NCBI GenBank assembly: GCA_944325865.1
Contig: CALVBS010000002.1
Coordinates: forward strand, 124,001-188,000
Direction: 5' to 3'
Origin: Candidatus Gastranaerophilales bacterium
GTDB lineage: Bacteria; Cyanobacteriota; Vampirovibrionia; Gastranaerophilales; Gastranaerophilaceae
Length of the DNA: 64,000 nucleotides
Shown here piece after piece: positions 53,908-61,346 of this stretch (positions are counted from its first letter, which is position 1; the number at the start of each line of letters is the position of its first letter). The notes under the pieces were generated by a model. The model ran no database searches and was not told the origin of the DNA. It was given only the letters and a program-made list of their open reading frames with translations. The translations under genes were made by a program, and so were the position numbers.

Positions 53908-53913
53908 TATAAT
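53908..53913 (+). promoter_or_regulatory. -10 box placing transcription start at the lipA ATG
   Basis: A perfect TATAAT ends 7 bases before the ATG at 53921. No Shine-Dalgarno sequence is present. The -35 region is not consensus-like. Confidence 0.55.
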
Positions 53914-53920
53914 TAAATAT

Positions 53921-54763
53921 ATGAGAGAACGGCTTCCCGAATATTTAAAAAGACCTGTAATTGATACCGATACCACGAGAACGGTACGAAGAATACTTAA
54001 AAATCGTTGTTTAAACACTGTTTGTGAAAATGCAAGATGTCCGAATAAAAATGAATGCTACACAAAACAGACTGCAACATTCCTTATTATGGGAAATGTC
54101 TGCACAAGAAACTGCCGCTACTGTAATATAGGATGTGAAAAACCGCAGCCGCTTGATAGCATGGAACCGTTACACGTTGCTCAGGCCGTCAAAGATTTAG
54201 GATTAAAATATTCTGTTATAACTTCCGTTACACGTGACGATTTACCTGATGGCGGAGCTTCTCACTTTGCAGAGTGCATAACAAATATTAAAAAACTTGC
54301 TCCTGATGTTAGAATAGAAATTCTTACACCTGATTTTAAAGGAAATAAAGATTCTCTTAACACAATAATTAATGCACATCCGGATGTTTTTAATCATAAC
54401 ATTGAAACTGTACGTTCAGTATTTAAAATAGCCAGACCGCAAGGAAATTATGATATGTCACTGGAAATTTTGAAATATGTTAAAGACAACAGTGACATTA
54501 TCACAAAATCAGGCTTAATGGTTGGACTCGGTGAGACTTATGAGGATATTGAACATACATTATCTGATTTAAAAAATTCAGGCTGTGACATTGTAACAAT
54601 AGGTCAATACATTCAACCGTCTAAACAGCACCTTCCGGTTGCAAAATATTATACCCCTGAAGAAATCAAAGAACTGGAAAAACTTGCGGAAAAATGCGGA
54701 ATATTTCATTATCAAATAGCCCCGCTGGTCAGAAGTTCATATCGTGCAGCGGAACTTGTTTAA
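53921..54763 (+). CDS. lipA: Lipoyl synthase
   Basis: Radical SAM enzyme inserting two sulfurs into protein-bound octanoyl groups. From ATG 53921 the protein has 280 residues: the auxiliary cluster motif Cys35, Cys40 and Cys46 (CENARCPNKNEC) and the radical SAM motif Cys61, Cys65 and Cys68 (CTRNCRYC). SVTRDDLPDGGASHFAE and the C-terminal RSSYRAAEL complete the family. An in-frame upstream extension (to 53795) is hydrophobic and lies upstream of the promoter, so it is not used. The TATAAT box is 7 bases before the ATG and no Shine-Dalgarno sequence is present. No lipB or lplA is adjacent. The M14 peptidase gene follows after 9 bases. Confidence 0.95.
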   Translation: MRERLPEYLKRPVIDTDTTRTVRRILKNRCLNTVCENARCPNKNECYTKQTATFLIMGNVCTRNCRYCNIGCEKPQPLDSMEPLHVAQAVKDLGLKYSVITSVTRDDLPDGGASHFAECITNIKKLAPDVRIEILTPDFKGNKDSLNTIINAHPDVFNHNIETVRSVFKIARPQGNYDMSLEILKYVKDNSDIITKSGLMVGLGETYEDIEHTLSDLKNSGCDIVTIGQYIQPSKQHLPVAKYYTPEEIKELEKLAEKCGIFHYQIAPLVRSSYRAAELV

Positions 54764-54772
54764 GGAGTAAAA

Positions 54773-55393
54773 ATGCAAACACTGAAAAAAACTTTCTCCA
54801 AAAATCACAACGAAATAGTCTTACTTGGTAATGATAATTTTAAAAACATTCTGGTTATCGGAGTATTCCACGGTGACGAACCGCAGGGAAAATTCTTAAT
54901 AGAACAATACTTAAAAGAAAACAATGACACCCGTTTACTTTTTATACCATGCCTGAACCCTGACGGAATGGCTCAAAACACCCGTACAAATGCTAACGGC
55001 GTTGATTTAAACAGGAATTTCCCCACACAAAACTGGGAGTTAACCGAAAGAAATGAATTTTTCGGAGGAGAAAGTGCCGGTTCGGAAATAGAAACCGGAT
55101 TTATAACAGAAATAATCGAAATATATAATCCGGAATTAATCCTCACACTCCACGCCCCTTTCAAAGTAGTAAATTACGATGGGAATGCACAAGAAATCAG
55201 CGAAAAAATTTCCCAAATAATAAATTACCCCGTCGAACCTTCTATAGGATATCCGACTCCCGGAAGTTTCGGAACATATGCAGGTATAGAACAAAAAATT
55301 CCGACAATCACTCTTGAACTTGATGAAGAATGCCCTGTTGAAAATTTAACAGAGCCGGTTCATAAAATCTTCAGATTGTTAGAAGAATATTAA
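54773..55393 (+). CDS. M14-family zinc carboxypeptidase / amidase-like
   Basis: A 206-residue zinc peptidase fold of the M14 family, closest by eye to the MpaA-like murein-peptide amidase branch. Zinc ligands: His33 and Glu36 (HGDE) and the His in LTLHAPF near residue 127. DLNRNFP (about 79-85) carries the substrate-binding Arg/Asn, and the general-base Glu is in TLELDEE near residue 182. No signal peptide, so it acts in the cytoplasm, where it could recycle peptidoglycan peptides. It is translated from the lipA mRNA (9-base gap, GGAG). Confidence 0.8.
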   Translation: MQTLKKTFSKNHNEIVLLGNDNFKNILVIGVFHGDEPQGKFLIEQYLKENNDTRLLFIPCLNPDGMAQNTRTNANGVDLNRNFPTQNWELTERNEFFGGESAGSEIETGFITEIIEIYNPELILTLHAPFKVVNYDGNAQEISEKISQIINYPVEPSIGYPTPGSFGTYAGIEQKIPTITLELDEECPVENLTEPVHKIFRLLEEY

Positions 55394-55485
55394 GTTTGTA
55401 ACAATATATAACAATTATAGCAATTTTATATCTCCAAATTTTTTTAATTATATATAACTTAATTAATATGAAGGAGATAGTTCCA

Positions 55486-55932
55486 ATGTCGTTAGAGATT
55501 AACAAGCTGAATGGTGTGAATCCTTTTGGACAAACAGGAGGTGTGCAGGCCGCTCAACAGGAAACAAAAATTAACAGTGTATTTACGCACTCCAATAAAA
55601 CCTCTGCGGCAGAAGGTGCTGCACAAAACGGTGAAAACACATATTTTACAGATGCGGTAAATAATGGAAATGTCTCACTTAAAAAAGGATTTTTAAATTT
55701 TGGAAACAGTTATAATTTCAAAGTCGGAGATGATGAAACTCTTGCGAAATTCAGCCAGAAAATGGGGCTTTCTCCGGAAATGGTAATGGATAATATCATA
55801 GGCGGCGGTTCGGATTTAAACTGCAAAGCTCCTATGGGACCGGACGGAGGAAGATACGTGAACGTCAGTGAAAAGGATTTAGCTGAAGCAACAGGCAAAT
55901 CACCGCAAGAATTACGTGACATGTTTTCATAA
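55486..55932 (+). CDS. Small lineage-type protein with a LysM-like stretch
   Basis: Not recognised as a named family. I use ATG 55486, because AAGGAG lies 9 bases upstream; an in-frame ATG at 55468 precedes that site. The 148 residues start MSLEINKLNGVNPFGQTGGVQAAQQ (flexible, Gln/Gly/Asn-rich, no signal peptide). From about residue 72, YNFKVGDDETLAKFSQKMGLSPEMVMDNIIGG resembles the ends of LysM motifs (start strand, then G-rich loop and L-x-x-N), but the full motif is not complete. The next gene is of similar style and 47 bases downstream with its own AAGGAG, so the two may be co-transcribed. Confidence 0.45.
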   Translation: MSLEINKLNGVNPFGQTGGVQAAQQETKINSVFTHSNKTSAAEGAAQNGENTYFTDAVNNGNVSLKKGFLNFGNSYNFKVGDDETLAKFSQKMGLSPEMVMDNIIGGGSDLNCKAPMGPDGGRYVNVSEKDLAEATGKSPQELRDMFS

Positions 55933-55979
55933 CAAAATATAAAATATTTGTGTGCTACATATTTATAAGGAGATAAACT

Positions 55980-56486
55980 ATGCCGAATGAAATTAAAAAT
56001 GTAAGCCCTGCAACAGGGAGATACACTGTGACAACTACAGAAACCAAAAACGGTGCAAAAGTTGAAACAACTAAATTTTTTGCAAAAGACGGAACACAAA
56101 TAAAAGCAGATTATTATACCGCAGCTGAAATTTCCGATGCTGCAAATAACAGCGACTATGCAGATTATTATTCAACAAAAGTTGTTCAAAAAGACGGAAA
56201 ATATTTTGTTGCAGTGACAGCAAAAGATAATTTTAAAGTAGGAATTCTTGCAAATGATTTTATAGGAAAAGTTGATGACGGAACACTTTCAAAATATAAT
56301 CCGGAATACTTTAAAAATTACGATCCGGGCTATACAGATGACGGGAAACCGCTTAGCCGCTCAAATAAAGAAATGCAGGAAGGAGATACCCTTTTGATTC
56401 CTGCAGAAAACATTAATCTTACAAGTCCTACAAGCTGGTTCTTCCGAAAAATAGTTACGCCTGTATATCAAGCCCGAAGTAATTAA
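55980..56486 (+). CDS. Small lineage-type protein, unknown
   Basis: Not recognised. The 168 residues begin MPNEIKNVSPATGRYTVTTTETK, without a signal peptide. The protein is Lys/Asp/Thr-rich and probably mostly beta (YTVTTTETKNGAKVETTKFF and YFVAVTAKDNFKVGILAND). Near the end KEMQEGDTLLIPAENINLTS resembles the terminal GDTLxIP of a LysM motif. AAGGAG lies 6 bases before the ATG. It follows the similar protein at 55486 and ends near a strong terminator, which closes this pair of genes. Confidence 0.45.
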   Translation: MPNEIKNVSPATGRYTVTTTETKNGAKVETTKFFAKDGTQIKADYYTAAEISDAANNSDYADYYSTKVVQKDGKYFVAVTAKDNFKVGILANDFIGKVDDGTLSKYNPEYFKNYDPGYTDDGKPLSRSNKEMQEGDTLLIPAENINLTSPTSWFFRKIVTPVYQARSN

Positions 56487-56555
56487 CAGATAATAAAAAT
56501 AAGGGCAGTGCAAGTTCCGGCTTGCCCGATTAAAAGCCCGTTAGTAAATTAATTC

Positions 56556-56597
56556 AAGCGTTAATATTATCATAAGAATTAATATTAACGCTTTTTT
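56556..56597 (+). terminator. Rho-independent terminator after the 55980 gene
   Basis: AAGCGTTAATATTA (56556-56569) pairs with TAATATTAACGCTT (56580-56593) over a 10-base loop, followed by T-rich sequence. It closes the two-gene unit at 55486-56486. Confidence 0.85.
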
Positions 56598-56756
56598 GAT
56601 TATACTGACATTTAGGTTTCTCACCATTTTTCTAACATTTACGATTTTGAAGAGTTATAAAAAGAAGAAGAAAAGGGTTGTTTTTTATAATAATTCTATA
56701 CCGTCCTGCCAAAATAGACAAAGCAATTAGCGAAAATAATATTAACAATGATATTA

Positions 56757-57302
56757 TTATTTTATATGTAGCGGTACTTTGCCAGAGCAAACAAGCTTTT
56801 GAGTGCAAAATACCTGCTCACTTTCTCTGAGTCTAGGTTTAACCGTAACATATTTAACCAGAGAATTTATATTTTTGGGTTTATTTTTACATAGATTTGC
56901 AAGTTTTTTACACAAATAGCGTTCTTTTGACTCTATATTTTTTGGACAATTTTGTCTTAATGGAGAAACTATAAATGCCGCAACATTGTTATTTTGTATA
57001 AGGTAACTATAATATTTATCTTCTTCTAAATGCAAAATAGTTTTTTCAATTTGTTCATATGCTTCTTTTATTTCACTACCTTTTAATTCAATAAAATTAG
57101 TATCACTATCACTATAACTCAGATAATCACATTTTTTTATACCTTCTTTGTAATTTTTAATAATACCATTATCAACTTTAATAATATATATCTTATTATC
57201 AGCTTGAAGGTACAATTTTGTTTTATTATCTTCTATTGTATGACGGTCACCTGTATTTAGGGATTTAAAATACGATTTATGTTCTTGCTTGATATTATTC
57301 AA
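56757..57302 (-). CDS. Partner of the ATPase: possible PD-(D/E)xK nuclease-like protein
   Basis: Not recognised by name. The 181 residues have no signal peptide. After beta strands (YLQADNKIYIIKVDNG) comes CDYLSYSDSDTNFIELKGSEI, whose Asp59, Glu72 and Lys74 have the order and spacing of a PD-(D/E)xK nuclease core, followed by a helix with Gln84. The C-terminal half is Lys/Cys-rich (CPKNIESKERYLCKKLANLCK) and might bind metal or nucleic acid. The gene follows the ATPase gene and overlaps it by 8 bases, so the products are made together. The nuclease call is a motif-level inference. Confidence 0.45.
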   Translation of the reverse strand: MNNIKQEHKSYFKSLNTGDRHTIEDNKTKLYLQADNKIYIIKVDNGIIKNYKEGIKKCDYLSYSDSDTNFIELKGSEIKEAYEQIEKTILHLEEDKYYSYLIQNNNVAAFIVSPLRQNCPKNIESKERYLCKKLANLCKNKPKNINSLVKYVTVKPRLRESEQVFCTQKLVCSGKVPLHIK

Positions 57303-58611
57303 AGGTATTCTCCAGATAAAATAATTCCGAATAAGTTTTTCCTATAGACTCTGAAATTTCATCAATTAATTCCGTACTAATTTCTCCATATTGTTCATCA
57401 AGTAAATTTTGGCATTTTGTAGAATTACACTCAGAGGTAAGTTTACAAACATTTATTTTATCAGGATTGATATAATTATATTTCCCTATCTTTCTTTCAA
57501 CATCAGCAACCAAATTCTTATCCTGTCTAATTTTACCGGCATAATATAAATTATTTACATTATTTAAAATATATGGACTATGAGTTGTAACAAATATTGT
57601 ACTATTTGTGATATTCATAAATTGAACTATAAAATCAATTACATTTTTCTGAAGTGACGGGTACAAATGTGCTTCAGGTTCTTCTATAATTATAAAAGAC
57701 TTTTCATTTCTTAAAAGCAAAATATAAAGTTGATTTAAAAGCCATAAAATCTCCTGCTGCCCGGATGATATAAAATTAATTAAAACTTTTTCATCCGAAT
57801 CAGGAATTTTCAAATATTCCTGTCCGTTTTCAAAAGTATATTCTCCTTTTAAACCTTGAATAATTTCTTGTGCAATTTTATGAACATCAAAACGTCTTTG
57901 ACCTTCCGGATAATATTTATGAGCGTTGGCTATTCCCATATCAAACTTTGGCTGAATATTTTCAATAAACTGCATAAATTTTCGATTAACAAGGTCTATT
58001 GTTTCATAATCAAGTTTTGTTTTTTGATTGGTCATCAGAGTTAAAAGGCTTCTTCCTGCAGGAATATAATAGGTTTCCAACTCGTCATTAAACAGCAGAT
58101 TAATTTTCTTTATTATATCTTGATGTAATCTTAGTCTCTCCGTTGAAACAAAACTAGAAATATTATCATAAGACCTTATATTATCATGATAACTTAATGA
58201 TTGTTTCTCTAATTCTTTAATTCGACTTTTTAACTGTTCACTAAATTCAAGATTAATAAATTTTTTCCCTCTATAATACTTTTTCAATGAAACTTTTATA
58301 GAAATATCTTTAGAATAGATATATTTCATATTAAGATTTTCAGGTAACTTCCAGCTATAGCCGAACAATCCTATAAATAATTGTTTGCTTATAGAATTAA
58401 TCGCTTTAGGAAATAGTTCTTCTTTTTGTCCGTCGATTGCTATATTATATAGATATCTTATTAGTTCATCTTTTATACTTCTAAAAAAATAAATAGCTTT
58501 ACAGATTGTACTTTTACCGGTAGCCTGTTCTCCGATTAAAAGATTAAACTGATTTATTTCCATTGTAAGTTCAGATATCGGACCTAAATGGTTTATTATT
58601 ATTTTTGCCAT
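57295..58611 (-). CDS. ABC/OLD-like AAA ATPase
   Basis: A 438-residue ABC-type ATPase of the AAA_15/AAA_21 (OLD/RecF-like) class. Walker A GEQATGKST (27-35), a signature-like SSGQQEILWLLN (about 281-292), Walker B SFIIIEEPEAHLYP (about 302-315) and the switch His in THSPYIL (about 342). A coiled-coil-like segment lies at about 105-165. The C-terminal 60 residues include three cysteines (CKLTSECNSTKC). It has no partner toxin domain of its own. It overlaps the downstream small gene by 8 bases and stands apart from neighbouring housekeeping genes. Similar ATPases occur in PARIS, Septu and other two-gene anti-phage systems; a defence role here is inferred. Confidence 0.75.
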   Translation of the reverse strand: MAKIIINHLGPISELTMEINQFNLLIGEQATGKSTICKAIYFFRSIKDELIRYLYNIAIDGQKEELFPKAINSISKQLFIGLFGYSWKLPENLNMKYIYSKDISIKVSLKKYYRGKKFINLEFSEQLKSRIKELEKQSLSYHDNIRSYDNISSFVSTERLRLHQDIIKKINLLFNDELETYYIPAGRSLLTLMTNQKTKLDYETIDLVNRKFMQFIENIQPKFDMGIANAHKYYPEGQRRFDVHKIAQEIIQGLKGEYTFENGQEYLKIPDSDEKVLINFISSGQQEILWLLNQLYILLLRNEKSFIIIEEPEAHLYPSLQKNVIDFIVQFMNITNSTIFVTTHSPYILNNVNNLYYAGKIRQDKNLVADVERKIGKYNYINPDKINVCKLTSECNSTKCQNLLDEQYGEISTELIDEISESIGKTYSELFYLENTFE

Positions 58612-58721
58612 AAATTAACGGTTACCTTTCACAAAGGTTATAATACATAAAATATTAAAATTTTGCTACTTTATTAAGCTATTTTTATGTTAGAATAAGA
58701 GAACAAGATGAGGGATGATTG

Positions 58722-60095
58722 ATGAAATTACATAATTCTTATACCAACCAGACAGAAGAGTTCAAACCTATTGAAGAAAACAAAGTTAAAATGTATGTGT
58801 GCGGTCCGACGGTTTATGATTTTGCACATCTGGGACACGCAAGATGTTATATTACCTGGGATATTTTGTACAGATATTTAAAATTCAAAGGTTATGATGT
58901 GACTTATTGTCGAAATGTTACCGATGTGGATGATAAAATTCTAAAAAAAGCTGAAAAAGAAAACAAAACTCCGCAGGAAGTTTCTCAATACTGGTATAAA
59001 CAATTTGAAAATTCAATGAAAGCTTTGAATACCCTTAAACCCGATATTGAGCCGTTTGCGACAAAAACTCTCGGAGAAATGATTTCCATAGTTAAAGATT
59101 TAATCAAAAACGGTTATGCCTATGAAGCAGACGGGGATGTTTATTTTAGGGTAAAAAAATTCCCTCGTTACGGTTATCTTTCAAAACAGCCGATTGACCA
59201 GCTTGAAAGCGGAGCAAGGATTGAAGTCGGCGAACATAAAGAAGATCCGCTTGATTTTGCACTTTGGAAAAAAGATGAAAAATTCGGCTACAATTCACCG
59301 TGGGGCATGGGCCGTCCGGGCTGGCATATTGAGTGTTCTGCCATGAGCCGAAAATATCTTGGTAAAACCATTGACATTCATGCAGGCGGGGCAGATTTAA
59401 TTTTCCCTCACCACGAGAATGAAATAGCCCAATCCGAATGTGCAAACGGCTGCAAGTTTGTAAACTACTGGCTCCATAACGGATTTGTAACCATTAACAA
59501 AGAAAAAATGTCAAAATCTCTGGGCAACTTTTTAACGATTGATGATTTGTTGAAAAAATATGACGCGAATACAATTCGTTTCTTTATTCTGACAAATCAC
59601 TACAGAATGCCCGTTGAATTTTCTGACGAAGCACTTTCATCGGCACAGGCAGGTGTAAAACGAATGCTCAACGCAAAACGTACCAAAATTAATGAAGATT
59701 TGGACATTACAAAAACAGAAGAATATGCAAAATTTGTCGAGGCTATGGATGACGATTTAAATACCTCAAAAGCTCTTGCCGTTCTTTTTGAACTTGCCAA
59801 TAAAGCAAACAAAGACGACAAAGACGCCTTCACAATTTTGTATAAACTTGCCGGAGTTCTCGGATTTTCATTCGAAAAACCTACACTTTCCGATGATGAG
59901 CTGAAAAATGCCGTCAAACACGTATCGGAAAAACTCGGCAGGGAATTTTCGTCAATGGAAGATTTGATTGCATATAGAAAAGAAGCCCGTGATGCCAAAA
60001 ACTGGGATGTTGCGGACAAAATCAGGATTGCCCTTGATGAAGTAAATATTATTTTAAAAGATTCAAAAGAAGGCACAACCTGGGAAGTAAAATAG
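58722..60095 (+). CDS. cysS: Cysteinyl-tRNA synthetase
   Basis: Class I synthetase charging tRNA-Cys. 457 residues. The zinc-ligand Cys27 opens CGPTVYDFAHLGH; HLGH (36-39) is the HIGH motif. WHIECSAM and HHENEIAQSE hold the remaining zinc ligands. KMSKSLGNF (about 262-270) is the second ATP motif. The C-terminal helical bundle follows. I use ATG 58722, which AGGGA precedes by 6 bases; an in-frame TTG at 58719 is less likely. It ends at a strong terminator shared with the convergent pseudopilin. Confidence 0.97.
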   Translation: MKLHNSYTNQTEEFKPIEENKVKMYVCGPTVYDFAHLGHARCYITWDILYRYLKFKGYDVTYCRNVTDVDDKILKKAEKENKTPQEVSQYWYKQFENSMKALNTLKPDIEPFATKTLGEMISIVKDLIKNGYAYEADGDVYFRVKKFPRYGYLSKQPIDQLESGARIEVGEHKEDPLDFALWKKDEKFGYNSPWGMGRPGWHIECSAMSRKYLGKTIDIHAGGADLIFPHHENEIAQSECANGCKFVNYWLHNGFVTINKEKMSKSLGNFLTIDDLLKKYDANTIRFFILTNHYRMPVEFSDEALSSAQAGVKRMLNAKRTKINEDLDITKTEEYAKFVEAMDDDLNTSKALAVLFELANKANKDDKDAFTILYKLAGVLGFSFEKPTLSDDELKNAVKHVSEKLGREFSSMEDLIAYRKEARDAKNWDVADKIRIALDEVNIILKDSKEGTTWEVK

Positions 60096-60120
60096 TTTTT
60101 TCTTTTAAGATAACAATAAA

Positions 60121-60155
60121 AAAGAGTTTGCATTTTATATAGCAAACTCTTTTTA
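60121..60155. terminator. Bidirectional terminator between cysS and the pseudopilin
   Basis: AAAGAGTTTGC (60121-60131) pairs with GCAAACTCTTT (60142-60152), flanked by A- and T-rich tails on either strand. Confidence 0.85.
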
Positions 60156-60186
60156 TTTATATTCAGTACAAAAATTTTAAGTCTGT

Positions 60187-60975
60187 CTATCTCCCCTTAA
60201 TAAAATCATGCCAGTAATCTTTGTCTTGAAAATAAGGGTGAGTGTTTGAGATAGCATAAATTGCACACGACAAAGCTCCGTTCCAAGATTTATTATTGTA
60301 GTTACAATAATTAGCAATGTTATCTTCAGGCACCCCGCTCTGCTCGAAACTTCCACCATATTGATTATCTTTGTGTTTTTGCCCCCACGGAATTACATAA
60401 CCGTCAGTTGTAAATAAAAATATAAAAAAATCAATCCCGTAAATATTGGGTCCTTTTTCCCCGTTAATATCAATACAAACTTTAGGCCCGTTTTTGCCGC
60501 TGCTAGGCGGGTCATCAAGCAAAATTACTCTTCCGGTACCATCCCAAAAGGCTCCACCCGTATCACATACAGACCTGTAATCCTGTGATTTATCATAAAT
60601 AAATCCCCACCCATGGTATTTGCCGTCCTTACCTTTGTACGGCTTGGCATTTATCGGATTACCTTCATCATCTTCAGTATCATATCTATTATTATTTGTT
60701 TTAAGAATGGTATTGAATTCCTTCTTAAAAAGTTCTTTGGCTTTAGGCGAATCCTCTGCGGCGAATTCACTAACAGACATACCATTATGCACCCTAAATA
60801 GCGTGCTTGCGTTATTTAAATCTGAATATGCTTTTTTGAACTGTGTCTTTAAAACTGCAGACTGATAATTTTGAATTAATGCAGGAAGTGTCATTGCGGC
60901 AACAACACCGATAATTCCAAGTGTTATTAACACTTCCGCCAAAGTAAAAGCTTTTTTAAATATCGTTTTTTTCAT
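60187..60975 (-). CDS. Pseudopilin / type IV pilin-like protein
   Basis: A 262-residue prepilin-like protein: leader MKKTIFKKA (9 residues, Ala rather than Gly at the cleavage site), then FTLAEVLITLGIIGVVAAMTLPALIQNY with Glu at mature position 5. The head contains GAFWDGTGRVILLDD, CIDINGEKGPNIYG and a C-terminal cysteine-containing segment (NYCNYNNKSWNGALSCAIYAI) whose pair could form a disulfide; its end differs from the CxxxIxxxGWxIxxDYP type of the other two. GAGGGG precedes the ATG. It is divergent from an Xre-like gene, with a perfect palindrome between. Confidence 0.85.
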   Translation of the reverse strand: MKKTIFKKAFTLAEVLITLGIIGVVAAMTLPALIQNYQSAVLKTQFKKAYSDLNNASTLFRVHNGMSVSEFAAEDSPKAKELFKKEFNTILKTNNNRYDTEDDEGNPINAKPYKGKDGKYHGWGFIYDKSQDYRSVCDTGGAFWDGTGRVILLDDPPSSGKNGPKVCIDINGEKGPNIYGIDFFIFLFTTDGYVIPWGQKHKDNQYGGSFEQSGVPEDNIANYCNYNNKSWNGALSCAIYAISNTHPYFQDKDYWHDFIKGR

Positions 60976-61015
60976 AAATTCCCCTCATAACAATTATGAT
61001 AATATGTAAAACTCT

Positions 61016-61031
61016 TATCGCGTTCGCGATA
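61016..61031. promoter_or_regulatory. Inverted repeat between pseudopilin and Xre gene
   Basis: TATCGCG (61016-61022) and CGCGATA (61025-61031) form a 7-base perfect inverted repeat around TT. It stands out in AT-rich surroundings. It lies between the pseudopilin ATG (60975) and the Xre gene (61065) and is a likely operator for the Xre protein; binding is inferred. Confidence 0.55.
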
Positions 61032-61064
61032 GGTTATTTATATATTACATTCAAAATTGAAATT

Positions 61065-61325
61065 ATGCAAGATGCCAAAAAGAAAATCATTTTAAACGCC
61101 ATAGCAAAAACGGTTAAACGCTTGCGGGGAACCAAAAGCCAGTTTATGCTCGGGGCGGAATTTGATATCCCCTCTTCAGTATTAAGCGATCTTGAACGTG
61201 CGGTCAAAGACCCGCAGCTTACAACACTTTTTAAACTTGCTGGAGCCTTCGGCCTTTCTATATCGGAATTTATGACAGAACTTGAAAAGGAATTACCTGA
61301 AAATTTTTCTGTATGTGAAGAATAA
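61065..61325 (+). CDS. Xre-family helix-turn-helix regulator
   Basis: An 86-residue cytoplasmic regulator. Residues about 10-68 match the lambda-repressor-like HTH: TVKRLRGTKSQFMLGAEFDIPSSVLSDLERAVKDPQLTTLFKLAGAFGLSISEFM, with the recognition helix near SSVLSDLERA and the conserved P.L.TL.KLA pattern. I use ATG 61065; the in-frame upstream start (60996) would add a hydrophobic stretch and span the palindrome at 61016-61031. No Shine-Dalgarno sequence is clear. It is divergent from the pseudopilin and close to the SpoIID-like gene (21 bases after its stop). Confidence 0.8.
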   Translation: MQDAKKKIILNAIAKTVKRLRGTKSQFMLGAEFDIPSSVLSDLERAVKDPQLTTLFKLAGAFGLSISEFMTELEKELPENFSVCEE

Positions 61326-61334
61326 TTTTTGTCA

Positions 61335-61340
61335 TATAAT
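61335..61340 (+). promoter_or_regulatory. -10 box placing transcription start at the SpoIID-like ATG
   Basis: A perfect TATAAT ends 6 bases before the ATG at 61347. No Shine-Dalgarno sequence is present. The -35 region is weak. Confidence 0.55.
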
Positions 61341-61346
61341 GTTTTT

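Noticed and set aside
56487-56555. GGGCAG...TGCCC hairpin-like sequence after the 55980 gene
   Set aside because: Pairing breaks after about six bases with a wobble and a large loop; the real terminator is at 56556-56597.
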